Shown in pieces: positions 19,810-32,565 of a stretch of DNA of 64,000 nt. The notes below the pieces were generated by a model, which worked only from the letters and a program-made list of their open reading frames with translations, ran no database searches and was not told where the DNA came from. Source of the DNA: Otis tarda (Eukaryota > Chordata > Aves > Otidiformes > Otididae). The number at the start of each line of letters is the position of its first letter. The first letter of the stretch is position 1. The stretch spans positions 163,754,053 through 163,818,052 of the forward strand of contig CM048552.1 in NCBI GenBank assembly GCA_026413225.1, given 5' to 3'. Made by a program: the position numbers and the translations under genes.

Positions 19810-21100
19810 TTGGTCCTCAAGGACAATAGGTGAAATTTTTAATAGACACAGGAGCATAAATTTCACTACTAACAGAAGGAGAAGTTGGATGTGTGATCCA
19901 GACACTAAAGCGTTACCCATGTGAGGAGCAGTATTGTGTGCCAAACTGCCAAGGTCAATTTACAGCTGCCAGACTAGAAGCACATGTCCACTACTTGCTT
20001 TGCAATTAAAGATCATCATGAAAATATTTTAGGTTTCAATGTTTTAAACAGAGAACCTGGCACCTACTGAATGGCAATGTGCGGTCCTCGGCTCAAATAT
20101 CCATCCCAACCCCAACAGAAATTGGGAGGCTACAGTGCATTTACTTCACAAAGGCTCTATACTCCCTGAGTCAAAAATTGCTAACATACCACAACATCCA
20201 GTTTCTACTGTGGCACGCAATGGAACTTCTGAAGTCATACCTGACTTGGAGAAATGACAAATTATCTCCAGAACCCATCCCCAACTTAATTTACCTACCT
20301 GGACAGTTTGGAAGCTAGTTGGGAGGTGGCATTTAACAATTGATTACCAGTGCCTGAATGCTAATACAGCCCCTGCTAACAGCTGCTGTATCAAACATTG
20401 CAAACTTACCTACTTTGCAAGCAGCTCCACATCCATGGATGGTAGCACCAGATGCAAAGAGTATGTTCTTTATGGTTCCCTGGAAGGAGGAGGATAAAGA
20501 GAAGTTTGCTTTCACGTGGAAGGGAATACAGTATACCTTTAATAGATTCCCACAGGGTGTAACCATTCACCCACAATTGCTCATGTCACACTTGGTGAAC
20601 TTTTATAGACAGTATTATGCCCCCAGGATGTAAAATTGTACCAATATATACATGATATTCTGATAGGAGGAACTTCACCTGAGAAGTTAGGGGAATCTGC
20701 AACCACAGTATGGCAAGCACTAAATAAAGTAGAAATTGAGATTCCACTCAGAAAATGTCAGAGATCAAGGAAAAAAAGTAAAATTTTTACATACTTGGTG
20801 GAGAGTAGACAGTGCAGTCTACTCCAGATACCAGATACCTTAAGAAAAATTGAAAAGCTGCAAATGCCCAAATCAAGGAAGGAGTTACAACAATTAATGG
20901 GAGCTTTAGGATATTGGAGGAAGCATGTATGTAGATTTTATATAATTTCTCATCCATTATACTCAGTCTTACAGAAATGTAAATCCTGGGAGTGGAAGTT
21001 AGAGCATAAAGAGGCGGCTAAAACTCTAACTGAAGAATTAAAAATACATCAGTCACTGGGACCAATACACCCCTGCAACCCTATTATAGCTAAATGAAGT
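19810..21100 (+). pseudogene. pol: ERV-L-like pol: protease and reverse transcriptase
   Basis: The aspartic protease active site reads FLIDTGA (19836-19856), with a stop right after where the usual serine stretch follows. RT begins near 20250 with IYLPGQ-type and WHLTIDYQCLNANTAP pieces. 20358-20633 has MFFMVPWKEEDKEKFAFTW and FNRFPQG (RT fingers and palm). 20636-21097 reads YQYIHDILIGG, where the YxDD catalytic box has H for the first D. It continues to KSRKELQQLMGALGYWRKH, a thumb segment typical of retroviral RT. Some six or more frame changes and stops make it a pseudogene. The best open part is 154 codons. Confidence 0.85.
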
Positions 21101-21479
21101 TTTGACAAACACACTGTTACTTGTTCCAAACTGGCCCCTGATGGGCCAAAAAAAAGACCCTTGTAATTTAGCTCCACTGCATTTAAAGAAACAGACCAAC
21201 GATACTCTGAATAGAGACTTTTATCTTAAGTCCGAGCAGTTAAACAAATTGAGAAAATACATCAGGGTTAACCTGTGCAAACTAGAGAACCATCTAATTT
21301 ACTAGAAGAAATCCTAAAGGGGACTGCTCCCCAGAAGGAGTTGCATAAAAACTCACTATCAGAAAATGGTACTCCTACCTAACAAGAGTTGCAAAACATA
21401 TGCAATTAACTGAAGGACACACCAACGTTTCCAAATTGCAGATGCCCATGAACACAGACTCTTTAGCATTCAACAGCCT

Positions 21480-21680
21480 TTCAAACCTTCATGCATTCTG
21501 GATGCACCACTTCTTACCAAGGGTGTGCAAACAGAAAATGTTTGGTTTAAGGATGCTTCAGTAAAACAAGTAAATGGCCATTGCATTAGATATTACCACT
21601 GGCAACCAAGTAATAGAAGAAGGTGAAGGCAATGCACAAGTAGAAGACATAATAGCAGTTGTTTTGGCATGCACTTAATG
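21480..21680 (+). pseudogene. RNase H remnant of the ERV-L-like pol
   Basis: VWFKDASVKQVNGH near 21540-21580 has the first catalytic aspartate region of RNase H. EGNAQVEDIIAVVLACT (about 21625-21677) has the glutamate helix pattern. Stops and shifts lie in between. Confidence 0.65.
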
Positions 21681-22172
21681 GAGCAAAATCATATATGCAG
21701 GCTCTTTTACTGTGTGGGCCGGTGCCACACAGAGGCTCTGTCAATAGGAAGCTACCAATAGCAGTGGTGCAAAACAGAGAATTAGTGCATGATGGATTTT
21801 TCTTCTTTTTTTTTTTTTTAATGGGGTAATCTGCTTGAACTCTCCCCTCCAAAAAAAAAAGTCTCTGTTTTTTTTATTACAGCACCCTGCAAGATGGCAG
21901 ACAGAAATGCTCTTTTCACACTACTAGTCCAAACCCAAACAGACAATGCTACTTCTTCTAATCTGTAGTCAAAGAACCCTAGAGTGGCCATGGTCTCAAC
22001 TTCTTATTAAGTATACTGGAAGTACAGGAATATACTTTAGCTAGGGAGATTTAAGTATTTCCACTGTGGTCTTGCATGGAACTGAAATACACTTAGAAAA
22101 CAAATGGAAATGGAATAAAGATAAAGCTGATGGTAAAGTTATCCGACTTTGGGGAAAGGAACAGGGGAGGAA

Positions 22173-22398
22173 TGTTAGGAGTTCTTCCCCCAACGATGAA
22201 GCAGCAGCTTAAAACGATATCTGATGGACTGACCGTAACCCCATTCCCTCTTCCCCACTGTGCTGCTCAGGCGGGGAGATGGGGGGGGCGGGTAGGGGCG
22301 TGGTAGAGATAATATTAAGCCTGGGATGAGGGAGGGGTGGGGGGAGGTTATCTTGTTCTCTGTCTCATTGTCCTGCTTTGGTTTTAGCCACTCGCTCT
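22173..22398 (+). repeat. Start of the ERV-L-like 3' LTR, truncated
   Basis: TGTTAGGAGTTCTTCCCCC follows the purine tract GGGGAAAGGAACAGGGGAGGAA at 22151-22172, split by one C. Shared blocks GTAACCCCATTCCCTC, GGGATGAGGGAGGGGTGGG and CCTGCTTTGGTTTTAG link it to 3815-4160 and, antisense, 55078-55574. It ends abruptly at about 22398 without a polyadenylation signal. Confidence 0.7.
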
Positions 22399-24059
22399 CA
22401 AAGGAGAACAGCATAAGAGAGAGAATACACACATAAATCATATACTTTCTGTCATATAAGTTCAAGTTAAGCTTTCAAGAAATAGAACAAATTCTTTTTT
22501 TTTCCAGATTCAAAAAGCAGTAACGAAGGAGATGTTTCACGTTATGGGTGGTTTTTTTTATTATTTACAAATAATAAATTTAACATTTGTCCAAATGAGC
22601 TATTCTATTTGACTGAGACACTTAGGAGGTTAAATTGCCTTTCTGTATGGACAAGGTGCTTTTATTACCAACTGTCTAGTTTCCTCTAGCTTCATACATT
22701 GAAAGTGTCTACATAAAACCTTTAAATTCTGACAAGTTTGCAAGGTCATTCTCTAGTTGCATAATTAGAATACAAATTAGTTTGCAAGTAGCATTCAGCA
22801 TTTTAACACAGAGCTAAGAAAATAATGCTAGAGGGTGCTCTTTATTTCAACAGTGTTTTAAGAGCAATAAAATTAGTAACATTTATAAATAAAGCAGTCT
22901 TAGTGTTGCCTAAAGCAAGAGGAGCTGGATGAAAGCTAGTTTCATGATAACTACCCTAAAAGAAAATGGACTTTTTATCACATAACACTATTGACAAGGA
23001 AGATCAAGCAAACTACCTAAATGTAGATATGAATCATGTTTATGATAAGTTTTGTACAGTCTTATAGCAAGTTCCAGTACAGTTATGAATTCACATTCTT
23101 TGAAGGCAGAAGTTTGCTGAAAAATCTATAGCAGTTTGCATGGATGTAATTTTGTATTTGCATGTGCATTCATTTGTGTCAGAATAGTTCTGCAGTTCTG
23201 ACACAAAACAATGTGACTTGGTTGTCATCTTAAATTCTCTGCAGATTATTATGTGAGATCATTTGCCAGACAACCTGCCAAGGCACAGAGTTTAATTATT
23301 TTAGCAATGAATTTTTTAATCTCAGACAAGTGAGGAGAAGAACTTTCTATGAGTGTGAAGATATTTTAGGATGACTAAGTTCATCAAGACCTTCATGAGG
23401 TTAAATACCTTTTAAATATCTGCACATCACAAAACATCTATTTTCTGCAAGGAATGATATGAAAAATAAACACTGAAGTTTCTCCGAAGTTGTTTATCTG
23501 TTGGAAAATATTCCAACAAATAGACACAATTTCTGATTTTCTTTTTTCATATTCCAGTGTTATAACCATTTAATCTGAAGTGATTTTGTGACCAGAGTAC
23601 AGAAGTATATTGACTCGTATCTCCCATTTCTATCATACAACAAAACTACTTGCTATTCTTGATGAACTTTCCACCATTAATTATAATACTATATGATACC
23701 TTACTCTCAGCTTCATGGAGTTTCATCACATATCTCAGCTATGATATAGCCAGGGCCTGGCACCCAGGAAATGTATGTAGGGAAATTTTAAAATAGTTCT
23801 GAGCAGGCTTTGTCTTGTTAGCAGCACATTGCCTGTGCTTCCAGCTAGTCATTCCCACTGGCATTTTCTTTCTACCTCCCTTTCCTTTAAAAATACAATA
23901 TCACTCTTACTTTAGACATCTCAGAATTGAAGGCAGAGGCATCTCTTTGATAGACAATGCTGCTGTGTAAACATGACTAAGAGAAGAGCATACACCTGGG
24001 CCCTAAGCCTCCTCCCTTAGGTTTCAGTAAGCAGCCTGATATGCAATAATTTCGCCTGA
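22399..24059. other. No recognisable element
   Basis: AT-rich; nothing beyond homopolymer runs. Confidence 0.5.
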
Positions 24060-24490
24060 AACTGGTGTGAAGAGTTGCTGGAAACAGGGCTGGGAAAAGT
24101 CTTTCCAGGAGCTCTTCCCGTTTACTTGGGACCTTCATCTCAGCTGGGGCTCTCACCCTGCCTTTGCTTGTCTGTGATCCTGTTGATCTGGACCCAATGC
24201 CTCACCCATGGGCTGGCCCATCCCTGTCCCCATCTCCATGGTGCTGCCAGGCCATCCTGAGTGAGGGGACTCTGATTCCCCTCACCAGGCTTGATCCTGA
24301 TCCCAATCCCCACCTACAGGCCCATATCCTGGCCTGGGCCTCAGCCTATCCCCATCCCCAGGGAGGTGCCCAATGACTGGGGCTGGGGCTGAGGCTGCCC
24401 CAATACCCATCGGCTGCCCTGCGTCTGGCTGTTGGCTCCTGCCCTGATGTAACCTGAGGAACCCCTGGCCACCTTGGCACCCCAACTGCT
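24060..24490. other. GC-rich block of unknown origin with imperfect CCCATCCC/TGATCC repeats
   Basis: A sharply bounded stretch much richer in G and C than its AT-rich surroundings, with very few CpG, so not a CpG island. The plus strand is pyrimidine-biased, with recurring CCCATCCC, CCCAATCCCC, TGATCCTGATCC and CTGGGGCTG. Overlapping open frames of about 60-70 codons on both strands follow from the absence of AT-rich stops. It is not recognised as an LTR or LINE. It may be a worn minisatellite. Confidence 0.5.
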
Positions 24491-26424
24491 TTGTTATTCC
24501 TTATCCACAAACACACAGTCTATCCTGTACTGCATAACAAATTTCTGAAATGAAAGGGTACTTTTCTGGAAAGCACAATGCAGCTGAAATAGTAAAAAGA
24601 AAAAGAATAGGAAATTGAATTTTCCAGGTAGTTTTACAAAGGATCGCATGAGTACAGTGACGAGTCAGGATAACCAGTGTGCCTAGATGACTGTGTTTTG
24701 CTTAATGAGAAAAGATTGTGAAAAAACATTCAATTTGTCTGCTGAGACCTATTGATCCATCTGACAGAGGTAAGTAATATGAATGTAACTGCTACCAGTC
24801 AATTTAGTTTTAGAGCCAAAAAAAAAAAAACCAAACCAGGAAAACATCTTTCTCATCGATGAGATTACAGGTTTGGTTAATATAGAAATTATGCAGATAC
24901 CTTGCAGTTGCAAAGTATTTTTCTTAAACAGGTGACTGAGTATCACATACTGATTTGACTGATTAATAGCACTGTGCAGTGTAAAAAAAAAAAGTATATA
25001 CTATAATTTAGAAAAGTTAACAGGGATAGCTCAGCAGCTATTTATCTAAAAAAAAGATCATCATCTGTGTGGAGTTTTCAGTTATGTTCTAGCTACCTGC
25101 AATGCTGTTAATTAAAAATTGGACAGATATATCAACACTACTGATAACACTTGCATATGTAAAAGAAGCTGGTACGGTGAGGAGTAATAGCAAGATCAAA
25201 TCAGTCAAAGAGAGATAACTGGATCATTTGGTGAGCTAAGTCCATTCAAAGAAAATACAATTTAATATAGCTAAAATCAAAAACACATCTCCAAGAACAA
25301 GTTCATGCATACATAACAGAAACTATTCTGAAAATCAGTGATGAGATGGAAGGGTCTTTTTTGATGAATACATAGTTATGCCAGAGGATGCATTAGTGAG
25401 CTGTTCTAAGGTTAGCTGCAAACCAAAAAACTCATCACTATCTCACACTTCCCGTAACCCTCTGCTGTACTTAGTGTGAGTCAAATTTGGGCAAGATAGA
25501 TGGTCTCTCATCCTCATTACAACTGAAAAAAAAAAAAGAGCTCTGCACTTCAGAGCACTTTGACAGGTTTTCCTGCGTTTTTCCTAGTCATATTTATCTT
25601 CATATATTATCTTCCTTTCACATCTCTCTTTCCAGTTGCTTGAGAAACAGAAGAGTGAGATTATCCACTGCTGCACAGTAAACCAAAGCATCACACAGGA
25701 AAAAGAGAGAAAAATTTGCAAATAGGGAAAAGGATATTAGTAGGTCCTGTGAGAAGGAAGACTGGTCTGTAGGGCACTATGGGGACCTACGTCTAACAGT
25801 GAAAGGCTAAAGTTAAATGAACTAGACAAAGGGAGGCAGACCCTTACTCCATCCATGATTTAGAAAACTTTCCTCAGACTTACTGAAACAGCAGAATAAA
25901 ATTGCTGGGATGAAAAAAAAATCAATTTCAGGTATAGACCTGAGAAATCTTAAGGCGTCTCTCCCTAATGCTATGCTTGAATGTAAGACAGGAAACAAGT
26001 AAGCAGAATCAGTGTAGAGATTTTACCTTTGTATTATGGTGTAAGCCCTGTTAGATTTCAAATTGTGAATGTACTTTTGTTATTTTTATGTTCAAAAATA
26101 TATGTCGAAAAACTGAGGGGAACTGATAATGATAAAATTATTTGTGCAATAGATTAAATATCTTAAAGTGAGAATTTCCATCTCTTAGCTTTTTAGTAGG
26201 TCGTAAGAAAAAAAAAAATCTCATGGAGGTATCTTTTCTTCCCTTAAAGGACAGAAAATATTGAGAGGTAACATCTTTTTCCTAGTGAAAGAGCAATGTA
26301 TAAAGAAATTAGTGGTTAGAAAATGATGAAAACAAATTCAAGCTTTTGTATTTGTTTGAGTTAATTTTGGACTAATTTTGACTAATGGCTACTTTCTAAA
26401 GGAGTCACTGAGAACACTTTTCAC
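24491..26424. other. No recognisable element
   Basis: AT-rich with several A runs of 9-13. No gene or repeat family recognised. Confidence 0.5.
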
Positions 26425-26550
26425 CGTCCATGGAAATATGCAGTACCTGACTAGACATAGTCCTGAGTATCCCACTCCACCTGGCCCTGCTGTAAGCAGG
26501 GGTGTTGGTCTCCTTTGACCAACCTATGCAGTGTTTCTGTGATTCTGTAA
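26425..26550 (+). mobile_element. Old CR1 3' end
   Basis: CTGGCCCTGCTGTAAGCAGGGGTGTTGG, CCTTTGACCAACC and GTGATTCTGTAA are the blurred 3' UTR and octamer tail of an older CR1 subfamily. No coding part remains. Confidence 0.65.
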
Positions 26551-28800
26551 TTTTATCGTATGTCATGCTTTATGGTACAAACACAATCATGATTTTTAAA
26601 TGACCACCTTGACGTGACTTCTCATAAAAAAAAAAATAGGAACAAAACCATGTTACTTACAAGAAAAATAATTCTAAGAGACTTTTCAAACTTTGCTTCA
26701 AGGTGATGAGGAAAGCTTTATGCAAGAAACTCTGTAATATCAGGAAGGGACTTATTTTCTAATATACATTTCCATATAAATCTTTCATATCATAGGTTAA
26801 TATCTAGGGTCAAATGTTAACAGTGCTAAGAAGTTTTAGATAAAGTTGATAGATAACTAAACCTTTGCTTTTAAGTTATTGTGCAAGAAATCATAGATCT
26901 GCAATATTGAATCAAGGAAGTGAGCTACTGTCTCTAAATTGATTTTATGTTACTTTTAAATAAATGCTATCTCAACTGGATACTTCTTAGAGATTAGAAA
27001 TTATTATACAAGACTAGGTTAGTGTTAAACATTCAAATCTGTTTTTCCCCATTATAATTAATAATTAAACTGTCAATTTAAAAAAGGCATTGTTAATGAA
27101 TTAATTATTATTAATGATTTTTTAAAATAATCAATAGGCTATATTTAATTTAACCAACACTTTTGGTTGTGAAGTGGGTAGAAACAAGGGAAAAATTAAA
27201 AATTCAGAAAAGTTTTTAAGTAAAGGTAAAAATTAAATAAGACTACAGGAATCAGTATTTTAGAGTTTGCTAAAATGTCCAATGCAATTTTGATGCAGAG
27301 GGATTCAGTCATAGACCATGGAACTGATAATGTCTCACTGTTAAAAATATGATTCAATTCCATTAAAAATATATTTGGTGTAGTTAGGCTCTTATCTTCC
27401 TGACAAAAAAAAATTAACAAAACAGAAGGAATTTTAAAATTAAAAAGAAAACCAATTGAGTTTTTGAAAGTTAAAGGCTACAGGGCATATTCTACTTGTC
27501 TCCAGAATTTCTGCCCCTTTTTTCTATGTCTATGCAAATATCAGCCAAAATCCCACAAGAACACACAAAAGAGGCTTGACTCTGCACTGACAAAAGGCAA
27601 CATAATTACTGTGATATGATTCAGAATTAATCTCTGTATTAATTATATGTACTCTTTTTCAGCAATGATCAAGTTTAAGAAATGTTCCCTAGAAACCATA
27701 ATTGCTATCACTACCAGAAGGCACACTGAGCAATAATACTGCTTAAAGATTTACTCACCTATCTTTGACCTTCCCAAAACTATAAGTGGGAAGGAAAACA
27801 TGTTTTATACTTTTAAAATATTAAATCTCCATGCACAGTTGAATAAAGAATAGGACAAGACCACATGTCACACTTCCTGGGGGAAAAAAGCAATTCTTAA
27901 GTGCCTTTTTATGTGGTCTTGCTTTCTGCTCATCCTTCACAGTTAAGCAAAAGGAGGACAATAGAAATTTCTGCATCCCTAACTTGCTAATAAAATTTGT
28001 ACCTCGTAAATGCTTCATTTGGATTTGCTTTCATGTTGACTTAAGTTTATGGAGGGGTTCTCTTTTTTAAATAAGTTTATGCCATGTAGTCAACTCTAAG
28101 TCTACCAGTTCCTACTATATTTTTTAATTATTGAAACAGCAGCATAATATGAAAAAAAGAATAACCAAAATAAGTCATGCCAAGACAGAAACAATAGCCT
28201 GTTAGTCATTGCCAAGGACAGTTTTATTTAATTTCTCTCTGACATCTCTTAGTGAATACATTCATAATTTAAAATATCTACAGCAGTACAAATGCTTAGC
28301 CTGAAGTAGCCAAGAGTTGCTGATGGTAGATTCTCAATTAGAACTAAAGTGGCTGTGTGCCCAGAGTGAAGCAATTCTGTTGCATGATATTTTGGCTTTG
28401 TGCTTAAATTGTAAGGAGAAATGCATAGACGTGTCAGTTTAAACAGTTGTTCAGTGACCATTTCTGTTGTTGACAATCACTTCCTGATGCATAGGATTAC
28501 TGAACTATTCTTTTTTTTAAGCTAACATCTTTCCAAGTGGTCCATCCTTATTTGATCCTTTGTATTATGCAATGAGTGTACATCTACTACTGCAGTTTAT
28601 TCAGTTGTTAGATTATAAACTGTATATGGTCAAAGGGAAAATCCTGGAACTTTTTTCCCCTCTTTCTCCAGTAATTAACAACATTTTAATATATACCAAT
28701 ATCAGTCATTCTATTTACTGGCTACTTGTTTTTCTCCCATGGAGACATTTAAATTCTTGTATACCTTAGTGTGAATTCTTCCCAGCTATTCAGAGCCTTT
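26551..28800. other. No recognisable element
   Basis: AT-rich. Open frames under 76 codons are not coding by any sign I can see. Confidence 0.5.
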
Positions 28801-29037
28801 CATAGAATCATGGAATCATAGAACAGTTTGGGTTGGAAGGGACCTATAAAGGTCATCTAGTCCAACCCCCCTACAAGGAGCAGGGACATCTCCAACTAGG
28901 TCGGGTTGCTTAGAGCCCCATCCAACCTGGCCTTGAACGTTTCCAGGGATGGGTCATCTACCACCTCTCTGAGCAATCTGTTCTGGCAATCTGTTCACCA
29001 CCCTCATTACAAAAAAAAAAAAAAAACAAAAAAAACC
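28801..29037 (-). mobile_element. CR1 3' end, antisense
   Basis: Starts CATAGAATCATGGAATCATAG and GGTTGGAAGGGACC and runs to CATCTACCACCTCTCTGAGC, the antisense of the CR1 3' UTR and last ORF2 codons. An A-rich run follows at 29008-29037. CTGTTCTGGCAATCTGTTC is a small local duplication. Confidence 0.9.
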
Positions 29038-29790
29038 CAGTAATAAGCTGATAATATATAATCTTTTTTTTGTGTGTGTGTGTGTTTGGTTGGTTGTTTT
29101 TTTTCATGTCTAGTCCATATGCCTTTCAATAAGTAGGTGCACTACATTCTCACATTTGCTGAGTATTGCCTACCAGATTTCTGAAGTCTAGATTTTTCCT
29201 TTCTCTAACACCTGGTTCTTTATATATTTAAATGCCTACTTAACTTTAAGTTTGTGAGGAGTTTCTCTGAAGTCAGTTCAATTGATTAACGTTAATCATG
29301 ATCTTAATTGCATTGTTGGACTGTGGCCAAAATGACTGATGTCTCATCTGTTGCAAGCTATTAATCACCTCTTGTAATCAATGCAGATATACTGAGAAAG
29401 CAGGATGACTTATTCCACAGTGAAGGGATGTCTGTCTCCTAAATTTAGATATCTAAAACTTAGGTTAAAATTTAGGACTGGAAAGTATAAACTATTAATC
29501 GGTGCTTTCTATGATATGAGAGAGAGAGACACAGAGAGAGAGAGACTAAGAGCTTTGCAAAATTGATCTTCCCATTACAAGGAAGGTGAAGTATTCTTGG
29601 GAGCTATATCTTTTGCTCATTGTTGCCATTAGCAGGAATGAAGACAACTGGCTCAGAATGTATGATAAACTTCAGATAACAGAGGCAATGAGAGATGAAT
29701 ATCACCTTGATGATCAAGATAGTGTTGTACAGCTATAGAGCTTGAATGATGGCTATTAAGTATGTGGGATAGATTTATTTTTTCTTACTT
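29038..29790. other. Unrecognised; simple repeats
   Basis: (TG)n at about 29071-29085 and an (AG)-rich run at 29518-29546. Nothing else recognised. Confidence 0.5.
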
Positions 29791-30042
29791 TTGTGCCGTA
29801 GAAAGCACAACAATACAGAAGACTGTCCTTACATGCTGACCTGTATAGAGAGGAAAGCACAACTGCTAAAGAATCTGGACATTTGGGGACTATGCTTCTT
29901 AGAGCAACTCATTAGAGAATTCACAAGAGGAAAAGCATGTCTTGATCCAATTCTTAACAGCAGACAGATTACTTCAAAGTTCACTGCACTAAAAGCCATA
30001 AAGTATTCAAATACAGCTTCTTTGTGGAAAGGCTTAGGCTAA
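29791..30042 (+). pseudogene. Ancient CR1 endonuclease-domain remnant
   Basis: An open frame reads FLEQLIREFTRGKACLDPIL then NSRQ. This follows the pattern of the end of the CR1 apurinic-type endonuclease: FL-x-Q-x-I-x-E-x-TRG, then LD-x-(V/I)L and N-R. The rest of the frame is not recognisable. If correct, it is the only endonuclease sequence in the window and is much older than the other CR1s. It could also be chance similarity over about 25 residues. Confidence 0.45.
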
Positions 30043-31110
30043 CCCATCAAATTACATTGTAGTAATACCTAATTTTAAGTTCAGCATGTTAGAAGCTTTG
30101 AGCAACAGTATATCACTAAACACTCAAATAAGCAGAGGTAAATAGAAAAACAAACAAAAAATCAACCAACCAACCATCTAAACAAACCAACCTTAGCTCT
30201 ACTGAACAGCAGAATATGGTCTTGCAGAAGGAAAATAAAATCATTCAAGATGTAGAACAGTTCAAATAAAATCAAGTGGGCAGAGAACAGTATTTTTTAA
30301 CTTAAATATTACACCATAATTAGGCAGGTCATAAGGTAAAAATGGTTTGATATAAATTTTTCTTTGACCTGACCAGCAGTAGGATCTATACAAAGAGCTG
30401 AAAGGATTCATAGAAAAAGAGGGATCAAGCAGACTGCATAGAGGAGATGGATACATTAAAGCAGAAACATTAAATTGGGTTTTTAACATTCTTATTTACT
30501 ATCAAGGAAGGTAGATAAATGATGTCCTTTAAAGATGAAGCTTCATCTTTATGAAAGATAAGTCTCAGAAACTTTCTCACATATGTCAATAGAGGTGGGT
30601 TTAAAACAAAATTAATAAAATAAACACATTGCCTGTAACAGAGATTGTTCACAGACCAGTTTTAAAAGAAACCAGATTTACAATTGCTGAACCTTTGGAT
30701 GTGGTGTGCATCATCCATAGCATTCTTCCATGGGAGAATGAAAGGCAGGAAACACAATGTGACTTTTTTAAGAAGGTCTTGGCTAACCTGAGGAACAATA
30801 GGCCTGAGAAAATGCAACAGGGAATAGAATAAAATATAAAATGTAGGACAGAAAGATCAGAACACAGAGCAGTGAAAAACCTCAAAGTTTAAATTGACTT
30901 CCAGATATACTATTTGAAACTATAGCAGGAATAGAATTAGTGGTTTTGTTTGTAAGTACAGTCTATTTAGAGAAGAATAACATTTTAAGAGGTGTGTCTC
31001 ACAAACCTTTGGAGAAGTAAGCAAGCAAAGGAGGAAACATGATCCAATCAATGTCCCTATGCTACTTCATCTAGAAACAATTCCAGTTTCCTAGGACCTT
31101 ATGCACAGTA
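30043..31110. other. No recognisable element
   Basis: AT-rich sequence. No element seen. Confidence 0.5.
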
Positions 31111-31228
31111 TCACAGAATCATATAATGGCTGAGGTTGGAAGGGACTTTGGACATCAACTTGTCCAACTCCCTCATTCAGACAGGGTCAGCTACAACAGG
31201 ATTCCCAGGACCATATCCAGATGGTATG
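31111..31228 (-). mobile_element. Old CR1 3' end, antisense
   Basis: TCACAGAATCATATAATGGC, TGAGGTTGGAAGGGAC, CAGGGTCAGCTACAACAGG and CCATATCCAGATGG are the antisense 3' UTR of an older CR1 subfamily than those ending ATTCTATG. Confidence 0.8.
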
Positions 31229-31952
31229 GTCACAATTGCACTTAGTACTGGAGAAAGATCACAGTACCAATAATATCTCTTCTTTATGATCTCCTCCCCT
31301 GCTACTGCCTACAGAGATGAACATTACGTGGTTAGGCTGTCTAAAAGCTGTGGTGGAGTACAAAATGACCTAGAAGACCACTGGAAGAGGATCACAAGAT
31401 ACGCTGCAGCAAATGTTTAAGTGTAGGTATAGACATAGAATATGTATATCTGTTAAGAAAAAAAAAATTAAATAGCTGTCTTGCTACCAAGTTAATTAAA
31501 TTTACAGTCACAAAATTAGAGAGAAAGTCTTTTAATAAGTAAAAATTATTAGAAAGGTAGAAATAAATCAGGAACAAATTGACACTTCTTATAGTGGAGA
31601 TAAGGTATAGTGAAGTTATTCAAAATTACTAGAGTTGTTTATATATTTATGAACTATATGGAAAAGAGAGTAAAAAGTCAAGCAACAAAATTTACTCATG
31701 AAATTAGAAAAGTGAAAATTAAAATGTTACTAAAGCTCTTCAGAAAAACTTGAGAAGTTTGAAAGACTGAGTGATAAGTCCAATTCAGTATTTTACATGC
31801 AATGCAGATCTCAAGAGGAGAAGCAACCATAATTGTATGTGCACAGTGATATATGGTTAATTAATTATCACAGTTCAGGAAAAGAGTCTTAGAGTTATCC
31901 TACATATATTTTTTTTTCTGAAAACAGTAGAAAAGCGGTGTAAAACCAATAA
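31229..31952. other. No recognisable element
   Basis: AT-rich; no element recognised. Confidence 0.5.
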
Positions 31953-32565
31953 TGTTTGTAATGGGTCTGGCTGGAATGGAGTCATTTTTCTTCATAACAG
32001 CTTGTATGGTGCGGTGTTTGAATTTGTGGTGGAAATAGTGCTGATAAAACACTCGTATTTTGGCTGTGGCTGAACAGTGCTTGCACAGCATTGAGGATTT
32101 TTTTCCAGTTTTGTTTCTATTTGAACATTTTCCCACTCTGCCACTCTGGTGAATAGGCCAGAGGTGCTCAAGGACTTGGGAAGAGACAAAGCCAGGACAG
32201 CTGACAACATATGAAAACATATTCCATACGATATGATGTTGCGTTCAGCAAAAAAAAAAGTTCAAGGAAAAGAGGACAAAGGGGGCAGTTTGTGGTTATA
32301 TTATTTATCTTCTCAAGCAACTGTTACATGTGCTGAGAATGTACTTCCTAGGAAGTGGCTGGACATCTGCCTGCCAATGGAAAGTAGGGAATAAATTTAT
32401 AATTTTGCTTTGCTTGCAGCTTTGCTTCATGTGTTAAATTGTCTTTATTTTGACCCATGAGTTTTTTCTCACTTTTGCCCTCTCAATTCTCTCCTTCATC
32501 CTGCTGAGGGGGAATGAGCAAGTCACTGAGTAGGGGCTTAGCTGCTAGCTGAGATCAATCCACCA
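31953..32565 (+). repeat. ERV-L-type avian LTR, nearly full length
   Basis: Begins TGTTTGTAATGGGTCTGGCTGG. It has ATTCCATACGATATGATG and GGGAATAAATTTATAATT (polyadenylation signal AATAAA at about 32390). AAATTGTCTTTATTTTGACCC and CATGAGTTTTTTCTCAC follow, and it ends GAGATCAATCCACCA. It shares its order of blocks with the antisense LTR at 9883-10448. No clear target duplication was found, and no internal sequence lies next to it, so it is probably a solo LTR. Confidence 0.75.

Larger units (their letters stand above)
19390..22398 (+). mobile_element. Decayed ERV-L-like (class III) provirus, pol and part of the 3' LTR
   Basis: The order is retroviral: a gag-like end, protease, RT, RNase H, a possible integrase end, a polypurine tract and the start of an LTR at 22173. 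Every domain is broken by stops and shifts. No 5' LTR or primer site is visible, so the 5' end is truncated or too diverged. There is no env, as expected for ERV-L. Confidence 0.8.

Noticed and set aside
24075..24485. Overlapping 60-70 codon frames on both strands
   Set aside because: Caused by the GC-rich composition, which lacks stop codons in several frames.
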